Shown: positions 1 through 5,595 of the stretch, piece by piece
How positions within the stretch are numbered: the first letter of the stretch is position 1
Layout of the letters: every line of letters starts with the position of its first letter
DNA from: Lachnospiraceae bacterium
GTDB taxonomy: Bacteria > Bacillota > Clostridia > Lachnospirales > Lachnospiraceae
Assembly: GCA_009787745.1 (NCBI GenBank)
Contig: WQST01000125.1
Location: forward strand, 1-7,088
Direction of reading: 5' to 3'
Length of the DNA: 7,088 nt
Position numbers and translations under genes: made by a program
The notes under the pieces: model-generated
The model's input: only the letters and a program-made list of their open reading frames with translations
What the model was told of the DNA's origin: nothing
The model's database searches: none

Positions 1-1257
1 GGGAAACGCCTGGACGACGCCGTGATCGGTGATGGCGACTGCTTTATGTCCCCATTTGTACGCTCTTTCGATAATATTTTTGGCATCTGTAACACCGTCC
101 ATATCACTCATTTTGGTGTGGCAATGGAGTTCGACGCGTTTGGTTTGTGATTCGTCCATGCGAATTTTTGTGAAATCATTTGCTTTTTTTATTCCGACGA
201 TAGAACCGATTGTTAGTTCACTGTCAAATTTATCCATCATCGCAATGCCTTTAATTTTGATAAAAGCGCCTTTTTTGATGCCTGATGATATTTCTTCCAG
301 GATTTCGTCACCGATAAAGATTTTGACTTTGATTGTATCGGTGAAGTCGGTGATACTGAAAATAATAATTGTTTTATCATTTTTTATTGAGCGATGGTCA
401 AGGGCAATAATTTGACCTTTGATAATTACTTCACCTATTTCGCCGACGATATCTTCAATCGGAATAATTGTATCATCATCGAAATCGCGCCCATAAATGA
501 CGTCGGGATTGTCGGAGCGTTTATGACGTGATTTGTTACGGACGGGTTTTATGATTGCCGCTTTATTGTTCGTTTTCTCTTCTTCAATTATGTACGCTGG
601 GGGGGGCGGTACGGTCGGTGTTACTCTGATGCTTGCGGGAACGGTGTCAGTTTCTATATTTGATGTTTCTATGTTTGATGTTTCTTTTTGCAAAGCGTTA
701 CTTATTTCATTGATACGTGTACGTATTTTCGCTTCATCTTGTGTTTTTGAATTTTCTTTATTTTCATGGTAGATAATTTTGATGGTTGCCGGAAGACCGC
801 ATCGAACGTTTATGACATCTTCCAAGTACGGTTTAATTTCTTTCATTTTTTCATGTATCAGAACCGAGTCATCGACGGTTAAACACAGTTGATTATTTTC
901 GGGATAGCTGAATTTGGCTTTTTTTAATACATTGATTAAAACACTGCGGCCTTCTAACTCTTTGATGATGCTATCCATGTATATATGTATTAATTTCTCG
1001 ACATTGTACTGGGCGGAAAGGTTGAATTTTTCATAGATCTTTATGATAATTTCTTGCCGGGGGAAAAGCTGTTTTTTGATTTCTTTTTCAACGATAAAAA
1101 TTTCCGCTTTGGGTATTAAGCGATCGCTTTTTAAGTGGATATGAAGATAGTCTTTTTTTCTGTTGCTTGCCACTTTTTCAACGACGACTTGGGCGAAAAT
1201 GTCATGCAGATTATTTAGTTTTAGGGTGGGAAATACCTCTAAAAAATTTAGTGACAT
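1..1257 (-). CDS. polC: DNA polymerase III PolC-type alpha subunit, N-terminal part (partial)
   Basis: PolC is the replicative DNA polymerase of low-GC Gram-positives and carries its own 3'-5' proofreading exonuclease. Only the first 419 codons are here; the reading frame is open to the left edge (B. subtilis PolC is about 1437 residues, so roughly 70% is missing). Visible parts are an N-terminal PolC-specific region (about 1-190, beginning MSLNFLEVFP), a charged low-complexity linker with a Thr/Glu repeat and a Pro run (about 195-250), an OB-fold-like segment (about 265-360, EVIIKGQIIALDHRS) and the start of the PHP domain. The PHP domain shows R374-VELHCHTKMSDMDG with the metal-type HxH pair H378/H380, then ITDHGVVQAFP at the window edge, very close to B. 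subtilis PolC. The start ATG is preceded by AAAGG seven bases upstream. The exonuclease and polymerase domains lie outside the window. Identification is firm. Confidence 0.97.
   Translation of the reverse strand, partial: MSLNFLEVFPTLKLNNLHDIFAQVVVEKVASNRKKDYLHIHLKSDRLIPKAEIFIVEKEIKKQLFPRQEIIIKIYEKFNLSAQYNVEKLIHIYMDSIIKELEGRSVLINVLKKAKFSYPENNQLCLTVDDSVLIHEKMKEIKPYLEDVINVRCGLPATIKIIYHENKENSKTQDEAKIRTRINEISNALQKETSNIETSNIETDTVPASIRVTPTVPPPPAYIIEEEKTNNKAAIIKPVRNKSRHKRSDNPDVIYGRDFDDDTIIPIEDIVGEIGEVIIKGQIIALDHRSIKNDKTIIIFSITDFTDTIKVKIFIGDEILEEISSGIKKGAFIKIKGIAMMDKFDSELTIGSIVGIKKANDFTKIRMDESQTKRVELHCHTKMSDMDGVTDAKNIIERAYKWGHKAVAITDHGVVQAFP
655..684 (-). repeat. 15-bp tandem duplication in the polC linker
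   Basis: Two adjacent 15-base units (655-669 and 670-684) differ at one base. Read on the minus strand they encode ETSNI twice, followed by a further ET. The unit length is a multiple of three, so copy change would keep the frame. It lies in the non-conserved linker between the PolC N-terminal region and the OB fold, where length variation is likely tolerated. Confidence 0.75.
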
Positions 1258-1360
1258 TTAGTGCCTTTCAATGTTTATTTCATCATCTAACTGAATACGT
1301 GAACCTGTTGCGTTTCGCTGACCTTGATATTTACCGCGATACGGGTTTTCTGCTTCTTAT

Positions 1361-1389
1361 ATATTACCTTATCTTTGGCGTTAACACAA
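1361..1389 (-). promoter_or_regulatory. Predicted sigma-A-type promoter of polC
   Basis: On the minus strand a -35 box TTGTGT (1384-1389) is followed after exactly 17 bases by a -10 box TAATAT (1361-1366). Transcription would start near 1354, giving a leader of about 97 bases before polC. This would let polC be expressed independently of the ispG-amidase genes upstream. Predicted by eye from spacing and box match only. Confidence 0.5.
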
Positions 1390-1430
1390 TCTTAAAAATG
1401 ATTGTTGATAAGGTTTGGGAATATTAGCGG

Positions 1431-1460
1431 GTGACTTTCACATAATGTATATTATATAAT
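1431..1460 (+). promoter_or_regulatory. Predicted promoter of the 1509-2045 gene
   Basis: A perfect -10 hexamer TATAAT (1455-1460) is preceded, 18 bases upstream, by GTGACT (1431-1436), a 4/6 match to the -35 consensus. Transcription would begin near 1467, about 40 bases before the start codon. It points away from the polC promoter, and the two -35 regions are about 40 bases apart. An AGAGGAG ribosome binding site follows at 1492-1498. Confidence 0.5.
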
Positions 1461-1508
1461 GTATATGGTAGTTGTTTTTGAGGTTCTTTATAGAGGAGTA
1501 CCGCACAA

Positions 1509-2045
1509 ATGAAATATGTAACTATTTATATTTGCGATATTGATTATAATAAGCTTCCGACCGAAATTAAACCGAAGATAAATCATAAACCTAAGCATAG
1601 TAAATTACTTGATTTTTTGCTTCCGCTTTCGCCTGCTCTGGAAAAGATTCCCAACGTTCTGCTTGCTAATCAAATAGTTAAATTTGCGGCGAAGTATGGG
1701 ATTTCGCTAATGGTTTATATAGAGAATAAGAAGCCTAAAAATGAAAACATTAATGAAAGGTTAACTAATATTATGTATAATTTGTCTGTTTCTGTTGATA
1801 GAATTGATTATCAGAAGTTGATTGAGTCTATTCGCAAAGATTCATCTTCAAAGAATGGCAGTTCTGTTTTTTTCGAAATTCTAAAAATAATTACGCCCTT
1901 TGCGGCCGATACGATGAAAACCATTCCGCCTAAGGCGGTGGCTGATTTATTTATGTTGCTTGGGCGGGATAAGATTATTGAGATGGCTAAGGATTATGGG
2001 GTTGTGCTATCGGGCTTGTCGGTGACGGATTCCATGTCCAAATAG
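1509..2045 (+). CDS. Hypothetical protein with an apparent internal domain duplication
   Basis: I do not recognise this 178-residue protein. It has no signal peptide or clear membrane segment, so it is probably cytoplasmic. The two halves resemble each other. IDYNKL at 11-16 matches IDYQKL at 99-104, a hydrophobic stretch ending in Pro (LLDFLLPLSP, 33-42) matches FFEILKIITP (121-130), IP at 47-48 matches IP at 139-140, and AKYGISL (61-67) matches KDYGVVL (161-167). The second copy is about 12 residues longer. A Lys/Asn-rich linker (about 72-97) separates them. The start ATG has AGAGGAG ten bases upstream and a good -10 box further up. The first half of the gene is markedly AT-rich: bases 1561-1620 and 1741-1800 hold 17 and 13 G/C of 60, against 30 of 60 at 4021-4080 in ispG. 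That would fit a later arrival. It is the only plus-strand gene in the left 5 kb and lies between the amidase gene and polC. Confidence 0.8.
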   Translation: MKYVTIYICDIDYNKLPTEIKPKINHKPKHSKLLDFLLPLSPALEKIPNVLLANQIVKFAAKYGISLMVYIENKKPKNENINERLTNIMYNLSVSVDRIDYQKLIESIRKDSSSKNGSSVFFEILKIITPFAADTMKTIPPKAVADLFMLLGRDKIIEMAKDYGVVLSGLSVTDSMSK

Positions 2046-2061
2046 GGTTTACTTATTTTCG

Positions 2062-2140
2062 AATGTCATTCCGGGCGTAGCGAATAATCTTATTGGCGGT
2101 TTGCCAAAAAGAAATCCTTTGCTATGCTCCAGATGACATT
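2062..2140. repeat. 79-bp palindromic dispersed repeat (REP/MITE-like) between convergent genes
   Basis: The ends are inverted copies: AATGTCAT at 2062-2069 and ATGACATT at 2133-2140. The first and last 20 bases pair at 15 of 20 positions. The centre is a perfect five-base stem TTGGC/GCCAA (2093-2097 and 2103-2107) around GGTTT. The wording GTCATTC-gggcgtagcgaa-aATCTT resembles a class of short repeats scattered through many bacterial genomes; that resemblance is from memory. It fills the gap between the 1509-2045 gene and the amidase gene. There is no T-run after the stem on either strand, so it is not a canonical intrinsic terminator, although an RNA foldback here could still limit read-through. 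Confidence 0.65.
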
Positions 2141-3098
2141 ATTCGCGCGCAAAATAATTGTCTATGCCGTCCGCTATTCCGATGGCTAGTTTTTGTTGGT
2201 ATTCTTCTGTTTGCATGAGTTTATCTTCCGTGGGGTTCGTCATGAAACCCATTTCGATAATTGTAACGGGTATCGTTGACCAATTAATCCCGCTCATTGT
2301 ATCAATCTCCATCACACCGCGCCTGTGGGAACCTGTTGCTGTTACCATTGATGTTAATATATCGTCTGATAACGCTCTGCTTTTTTGATAAAGATGCGAT
2401 ACATAGGGGTTGTTTTTGGTGGGGGATATGGTCAGGATGCCGCTTAGTTTGCTGTTATCCGAACCGTCGGCATGAATGCGGACGAAGATATCGGCATTCG
2501 CTTCTGTCGCCATTTCGGCTCGTTCACGATTGCTGATATCTACTTCGTTTGTTTCACGTATCATATATACATTGTAACCGCGTTCGATTAGCTCGTCTTT
2601 TAGCTTTAATGATACATCAAGTGTTAGTTGATACTCGGGTACTAATGTTGCAACTCCTTTTGTTCCTGATGCAACTTTGGCTTTTTGTTCTTTGGCACCC
2701 GGCCCGATGGGTTCCTTTGTGCTGTTACCTTTAAGTTGATGTCCGGGGTCAATAGCGATTGTATAGGATTCTGTGAATGGGTTCGGTTCGATGATATCAG
2801 GTTCGTTGGGTGGTGAAGAATTAAGTGGTTCGGGTTCCGATTCTGTCGGGGGTTGGGGTGTGGGTTCTTGCAGGGCTTCCGCCGGGGCCGGGGATGCCGG
2901 TTCCATTTGAGATTTTGTTGTTTTTTCGATTATTGAGGCGGTTTCTGTTTCTGTTTCGATTTCTGTGTTGTTTGCTTGTATAGTTGATGTTGAATCGGGA
3001 GTTTCTACGTTAAAATTATCTTCGCTTATTTTATTACATGCGGCAAAAGATAGGGTAGCTATTATTAGGACTATTGAAAATATATGTTTTGGTTTCAT
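2139..3098 (-). CDS. Lipoprotein N-acetylmuramoyl-L-alanine amidase (Amidase_3 family)
   Basis: This is predicted to be a membrane-anchored peptidoglycan hydrolase that cuts the bond between N-acetylmuramic acid and L-alanine outside the cell. The 319 residues start with a lysine-bearing N-terminus and hydrophobic stretch (about 1-20) ending in FAAC, so C21 is the likely lipidated cysteine; Phe at -3 makes the lipobox slightly atypical. Residues about 22-108 are a Thr/Glu/Pro/Ser-rich spacer that would reach into the wall. The catalytic domain (about 111-319) has the family's zinc ligands H120 (IDPGH), E155 (VPEYQ) and H209 (RIHADG), and the catalytic Glu E282 in IIEMGFMTN, so it should be active. 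GAGG lies six bases before the start. The gene is 33 bases downstream of ispG, probably co-transcribed. Its stop codon overlaps the last two bases of the 2062-2140 repeat. It resembles CwlD/AmiC-type enzymes, but the exact physiological role (division, sporulation or turnover) cannot be told. Confidence 0.93.
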   Translation of the reverse strand: MKPKHIFSIVLIIATLSFAACNKISEDNFNVETPDSTSTIQANNTEIETETETASIIEKTTKSQMEPASPAPAEALQEPTPQPPTESEPEPLNSSPPNEPDIIEPNPFTESYTIAIDPGHQLKGNSTKEPIGPGAKEQKAKVASGTKGVATLVPEYQLTLDVSLKLKDELIERGYNVYMIRETNEVDISNRERAEMATEANADIFVRIHADGSDNSKLSGILTISPTKNNPYVSHLYQKSRALSDDILTSMVTATGSHRRGVMEIDTMSGINWSTIPVTIIEMGFMTNPTEDKLMQTEEYQQKLAIGIADGIDNYFARE

Positions 3099-3131
3099 TT
3101 TTTACCTCATGGTTTGTGTAGATGGTGATGT

Positions 3132-4190
3132 TTATACTAATCTAATTATTTCCTTACGTAAAGCTTCCAAAAGTTCGCTTTCCGGTAATTTCTTGATGAC
3201 TTGACCTTTTTTTATGATGATTCCTTCACCTTTGCCGCCGGCTATGCCTATATCCGCTTCTTTTGCTTCGCCCGGTCCATTTACGGCACAGCCCATAACC
3301 GCTACTTTTAACTCAGATGAAGTTTGAATATCAGCCGCCATATTTTCAACTTTATTCGCCAGACCAATTAAATCAATTTCACATCGTCCGCAAGTCGGGC
3401 AGGATATTATTTCGATACCGCCTTTTCGTAAGCCTAATGTTTTAAGAATAATCTTCGCCGCTTTAATCTCTTCAAGGGGATCACCTGTTAGTGAAACGCG
3501 GATTGTATCGCCGATACCTTGGTTTAGAATCAGCGAAAGCCCGATTGCCGATTTAATATTTCCGCTTATTATCGTTCCTGCTTCGGTGATACCGACATGC
3601 AAAGGATAATCACTAAGAGCGGTAATTTTTTCATGGGCGGTAACCGCCATCATTACATCAGAGGATTTGATACTGATAACGAGATTATCATATCCTAACT
3701 CTTCAATCATTTGCACCTTTAAAAGAGCGCTTTCAACTAAGCCTTCTGCTGTTACGCCGTTATATTTATTGAGGATATCCTTTTCTAATGAACCGCTGTT
3801 AACCCCGACACGAACGGGAATGTTGTGTGATTTTGCTTCGTTGACCACTTCGGTCAATTGCGCTTTCCCGCCGATGTTTCCGGGGTTAATTCTTATTTTA
3901 TCCGCACCGTATTTAATCGCGGCGATTGCCAGACGGTAGTCAAAATGAATGTCGGCAACCAGAGGTATTTGAATACTTTTTTTAATTTCCGCAAATGCTT
4001 TCGCGGCTTCCATCGTCGGAACGGCGGCACGGATGATATCACAGCCTGCCGCTTCCAATTTATTAATCTGCGCGATTGTTGCGGTGATGTCCTCGGTTTT
4101 GGTATTGGTCATTGATTGAATAAGAATGGGATTACCGCCGCCGATTACTTTATTGCCGATATGGATTACCTTAGTTTTCTTGCGTTTCAT
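3132..4190 (-). CDS. ispG: 4-hydroxy-3-methylbut-2-enyl diphosphate synthase (flavodoxin/ferredoxin)
   Basis: IspG (GcpE) catalyses the penultimate step of the non-mevalonate (MEP) isoprenoid pathway in the cytoplasm, reducing 2-C-methyl-D-erythritol 2,4-cyclodiphosphate to HMBPP with a [4Fe-4S] cluster. At 352 residues it is the standard short bacterial form. The N-terminal TIM barrel is visible from PILIQSMTNT (21-30) through VADIHFDYRLA (78-88) and KIRINPGNIG (98-107). The C-terminal cluster domain has SCPTCGRCEID with C264 and C267, then C301 in MGCAVNGPGE with E308, matching the three Cys and one Glu ligands known in the E. coli enzyme. C270 is an extra nearby cysteine. A strong AGGAGG sits only three bases before the ATG, an unusually short spacing; the next residues match usual IspG N-termini, so the start is kept. 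Gaps are 30 bases to the hydrolase gene upstream and 33 to the amidase gene downstream. In many clostridia ispG directly precedes polC. Confidence 0.97.
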   Translation of the reverse strand: MKRKKTKVIHIGNKVIGGGNPILIQSMTNTKTEDITATIAQINKLEAAGCDIIRAAVPTMEAAKAFAEIKKSIQIPLVADIHFDYRLAIAAIKYGADKIRINPGNIGGKAQLTEVVNEAKSHNIPVRVGVNSGSLEKDILNKYNGVTAEGLVESALLKVQMIEELGYDNLVISIKSSDVMMAVTAHEKITALSDYPLHVGITEAGTIISGNIKSAIGLSLILNQGIGDTIRVSLTGDPLEEIKAAKIILKTLGLRKGGIEIISCPTCGRCEIDLIGLANKVENMAADIQTSSELKVAVMGCAVNGPGEAKEADIGIAGGKGEGIIIKKGQVIKKLPESELLEALRKEIIRLV

Positions 4191-4220
4191 AAACCTCCTG
4201 TCATGCTTCGCACGACTGTT

Positions 4221-4955
4221 TTAATCAATCTTTTTGATTTCTTGCCCTTCGGATTCGAGCATTATCATATTCATACATTCATTGGGATATTTATCCATAA
4301 ACGAACTGATTGTTTCGAATTTTCCCCAAAAGTGCATTGGTATTAACATTTCCGTCGCCGTCATTTGGTTGAAAATTCTAAGTCCGTTACCGCAATCATC
4401 TTCTTGCCTTGGGTCAAGCGGAAAGAACGCGGCATCGAATTTCATATCTTTAATTTTGTTCATTTCGATCATAAATCGGTTATAGCGGTCTTGGTTTTTC
4501 TCTTCATCATCGGAAGCCCAAGTCCATAAATTTAAGTCTCCCGCGTGGAAAAATGATTGTTCACGGTAATTGATAATGAACGCGACACCTTCGTCTGTCG
4601 ATAATAAAGTTTCGACTGTTAAATCACTCGAAATTCGGTATTTTTCATTAGCCTTTACGCGTAATAAATTATCCTCATTTAAATCCGTAAGCTCAAGACG
4701 CTTAATTTGACTTGCTGACAGGGGGATATCTTTTGATACGATATATTTTACGGTCGGATGGGATTTTCGGATGTGCCAGATATCACGATTGTAATGGTCC
4801 CCGTGGGCATGGCTAACGAAAATGCAGACGTCTTTTTGTGGATTTAATGTTGGAATTTGTCCTATATAGTAATCGAAAAGGCAATAGATATTATCAAGTT
4901 CTAATAAGAATCCACTGTGTCCTAAATATGTAATTGCGATGGTATTATTTTTCAT
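4221..4955 (-). CDS. MBL-fold metal-dependent hydrolase
   Basis: This 244-residue protein has the metallo-beta-lactamase fold. The N-terminus ITYLGHSGFLLEL is typical, followed by the metal-binding motif SHAHGDH with H49, H51, D53 and H54, then HAGDLNLW (H137, D140) and PMHFWGKF (H208) as later metal ligands. All expected ligands are present, so it should bind two metals and be active. There is no signal peptide, so it is cytoplasmic. The sequence suggests the small UlaG/RomA-like 'beta-lactamase superfamily' group common in clostridia rather than a true antibiotic-degrading enzyme. The substrate cannot be read from sequence; hydrolases of this fold act on phosphodiesters, lactones, thioesters and others. 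GGGAG lies seven bases before the start. It begins 24 bases after the small-protein gene and ends 30 bases before ispG, so it is likely second in a four-gene operon. Confidence 0.9.
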   Translation of the reverse strand: MKNNTIAITYLGHSGFLLELDNIYCLFDYYIGQIPTLNPQKDVCIFVSHAHGDHYNRDIWHIRKSHPTVKYIVSKDIPLSASQIKRLELTDLNEDNLLRVKANEKYRISSDLTVETLLSTDEGVAFIINYREQSFFHAGDLNLWTWASDDEEKNQDRYNRFMIEMNKIKDMKFDAAFFPLDPRQEDDCGNGLRIFNQMTATEMLIPMHFWGKFETISSFMDKYPNECMNMIMLESEGQEIKKID

Positions 4956-4979
4956 TTTAATCTCCCATGCCAGTTTGTG

Positions 4980-5144
4980 CTATAATTCTTTGAAGTTATT
5001 ATAAGCTTTTATAAGCATTTCCTGCCGCCAATTAAGTTGTGAAATATCATATTTACGATAATAATCGGCACTTCTGCCAAAAGCATGTTTTGTTAGTGCG
5101 TTGATTTGAGTTGTGTTTAATTCATTTTTTGATAGACTTTTCAT
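4980..5144 (-). CDS. Small 54-residue protein of unknown function at the head of the operon
   Basis: A short open frame reads MKSLSKNELNTTQINALTKH, then AFGRSADYYRKYDISQLNWR, then QEMLIKAYNNFKEL, ending in TAG. I do not recognise it. It is hydrophilic, with no signal or membrane segment. The C-terminal third (about 38-54) could form an amphipathic helix. Evidence that it is real: a good AGAGG ribosome binding site five bases before the ATG, protein-like composition, and a 24-base gap to the hydrolase gene downstream, consistent with translational coupling or a shared transcript. Repeat copy 1 begins just 10 bases upstream of the start codon, so the original promoter region may have been replaced, and the gene could be a remnant of a longer one. 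No frame extends it upstream with a start codon before an in-frame stop. Confidence 0.6.
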   Translation of the reverse strand: MKSLSKNELNTTQINALTKHAFGRSADYYRKYDISQLNWRQEMLIKAYNNFKEL

Positions 5145-5154
5145 ATTAACCTCT

Positions 5155-5198
5155 ATGTCCTCCGGGGGATGCGTGCTAAAGCCGCGCCGATATAATGT
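5155..5198 (+). repeat. Palindromic repeat, copy 1, left part (interrupted copy)
   Basis: These 44 bases match 5452-5495 at 39 positions in the same orientation; the shared core includes CCTCCGGGGGATGCG and CTAAAGCCGCGC. The matching right end of this copy (CATTATATCATGA, 5424-5436) is displaced by the inserted element at about 5197-5414. On the minus strand this piece forms the leader of the 54-residue gene and places a GGAGG just upstream of that gene's own AGAGG site. Confidence 0.8.
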
Positions 5199-5414
5199 TA
5201 CTGTTCACACGTCGCCCAGTCCCATAAAACATTGCGCATAGCTTACAGTCGGAAGGAAAATATTGTTTTTCTGCAAGCGACCAAAAGCACCGCTTGTGGT
5301 GGTACTCGACCAATTACAGCCCGAGAGAGCGAGTGCGGCCGCGCGGCAGAAAAATAATTTTTTCCGCGCGGAAATAACCTATATTCAAAATCTGGGCGAT
5401 GTGTGAACAGTAAC
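5197..5414. mobile_element. MITE-like element with 23-bp terminal inverted repeats and TA borders
   Basis: The left end (5197-5219, beginning GTTACTGTTCACAC) and the right end (5392-5414) are inverted copies with one mismatch in 23. Inside, a second inverted pair (5255-5274 and 5346-5365) matches at 18 of 20, so most of the element could fold back on itself. It has no open frame that could be a transposase, so it would need to be moved in trans. TA lies at 5199-5200 and 5411-5412; if these are the target duplication, the element proper is 5201-5410 (210 bases), as in IS630/Tc1-mariner-type elements. Because GTTAC is part of the inverted repeat, the TA duplication cannot be proven from one copy. 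A structured RNA gene is a less likely alternative. Confidence 0.65.
5339..5371. repeat. GC-clamped hairpin inside the nested element
   Basis: The self-complementary octamer CCGCGCGG occurs at 5339-5346 and again at 5364-5371. Between them AAAAA and TTTTT can pair around TAA. The two octamers can therefore form a strong stem on either strand. A NotI-type GCGGCCGC overlaps the left octamer (5335-5342). Confidence 0.6.
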
Positions 5415-5431
5415 GATTAACGCCATTATAT

Positions 5432-5454
5432 CATGATTTCCTTTGGAAATCATG
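5432..5454. repeat. Perfect 10-bp stem at the junction of the two repeat copies
   Basis: CATGATTTCC (5432-5441) and GGAAATCATG (5445-5454) are exact inverted copies around TTT. It joins the right end of copy 1 to the left end of copy 2. It has no T-tail, so I do not call it a terminator. Confidence 0.7.
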
Positions 5455-5515
5455 CCCTCCGGGGGATGCGCACTAAAGCCGCGCAGATACAATGTCTAGC
5501 GACATTATATCATGA
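5452..5515 (+). repeat. Palindromic repeat, copy 2 (uninterrupted)
   Basis: This is the intact copy of the repeat. The left 44 bases match copy 1, and the right end CATTATATCATGA (5503-5515) is identical to 5424-5436. Its centre contains a perfect six-base stem AATGTC/GACATT around TAGC (5491-5506). In copy 1 the nested element sits at this tip. The unit is about 64 bases here. It would lie in the upstream region of the flippase gene. Confidence 0.75.
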
Positions 5516-5527
5516 ATCATCCAAGAA

Positions 5528-5533
5528 TATAAT
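5528..5533 (+). promoter_or_regulatory. Possible -10 box for the flippase gene
   Basis: A perfect TATAAT occurs about 63 bases before the preferred start codon. No -35 box lies at 16-18 bases upstream and there is no extended -10 motif. The box also lies within a weak AAGAAT/ATTCTT inverted repeat followed by seven T, so it may instead be AT-rich filler. Confidence 0.25.
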
Positions 5534-5583
5534 TCTTTTTTTAATACTAGAGGCATATATTTTCTATGAAAAGCCTTAATTTC

Positions 5584-5589
5584 AAAGGA
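5584..5589 (+). promoter_or_regulatory. Ribosome binding site that decides the flippase start
   Basis: AAAGGA lies six bases before the ATG at 5596. The upstream in-frame ATG at 5566 has only AGAGG twelve bases away, which is too far for efficient initiation. The later start is therefore preferred. Confidence 0.6.
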
Positions 5590-5595
5590 AATACT

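Larger units (their letters stand above)
5145..5595. other. Repeat-rich divergent intergenic region
   Basis: About 450 bases separate the minus-strand operon (start 5144) from the flippase gene (start 5596). I find no convincing protein-coding gene in it. It holds, left to right, repeat copy 1 (interrupted), the nested inverted-repeat element, a perfect 10-bp stem at the junction, repeat copy 2 and a short AT-rich stretch with a TATAAT box. The promoters of both flanking transcription units should lie here, but no -35/-10 pair with good spacing could be assigned on either strand. The repeats have therefore probably become leader or promoter sequence for both units. Confidence 0.75.

Noticed and set aside
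29..772. Plus-strand open frames of 128 and 79 codons across polC
   Set aside because: The minus strand reads continuously as PolC with OB-fold and PHP motifs, so these are antisense shadows.
1167..1427. Plus-strand 86-codon open frame overlapping the start of polC
   Set aside because: Its first 90 bases are antisense to well-conserved polC, it has no good ribosome site, and the rest covers the predicted polC promoter. It is most likely a chance frame.
2093..2107. TTGGC/GCCAA stem as an intrinsic terminator
   Set aside because: The stem is only five pairs and no U-run follows on either strand.
2158..4346. Several plus-strand open frames over the amidase, ispG and hydrolase genes
   Set aside because: All lie antisense to genes with intact catalytic motifs and have no supporting start signals.
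5523..5542. AAGAAT/ATTCTT stem followed by seven T as a terminator
   Set aside because: The stem is AT-only with one G-C pair per arm, has no gene ending on the plus strand before it, and sits just upstream of the flippase gene.
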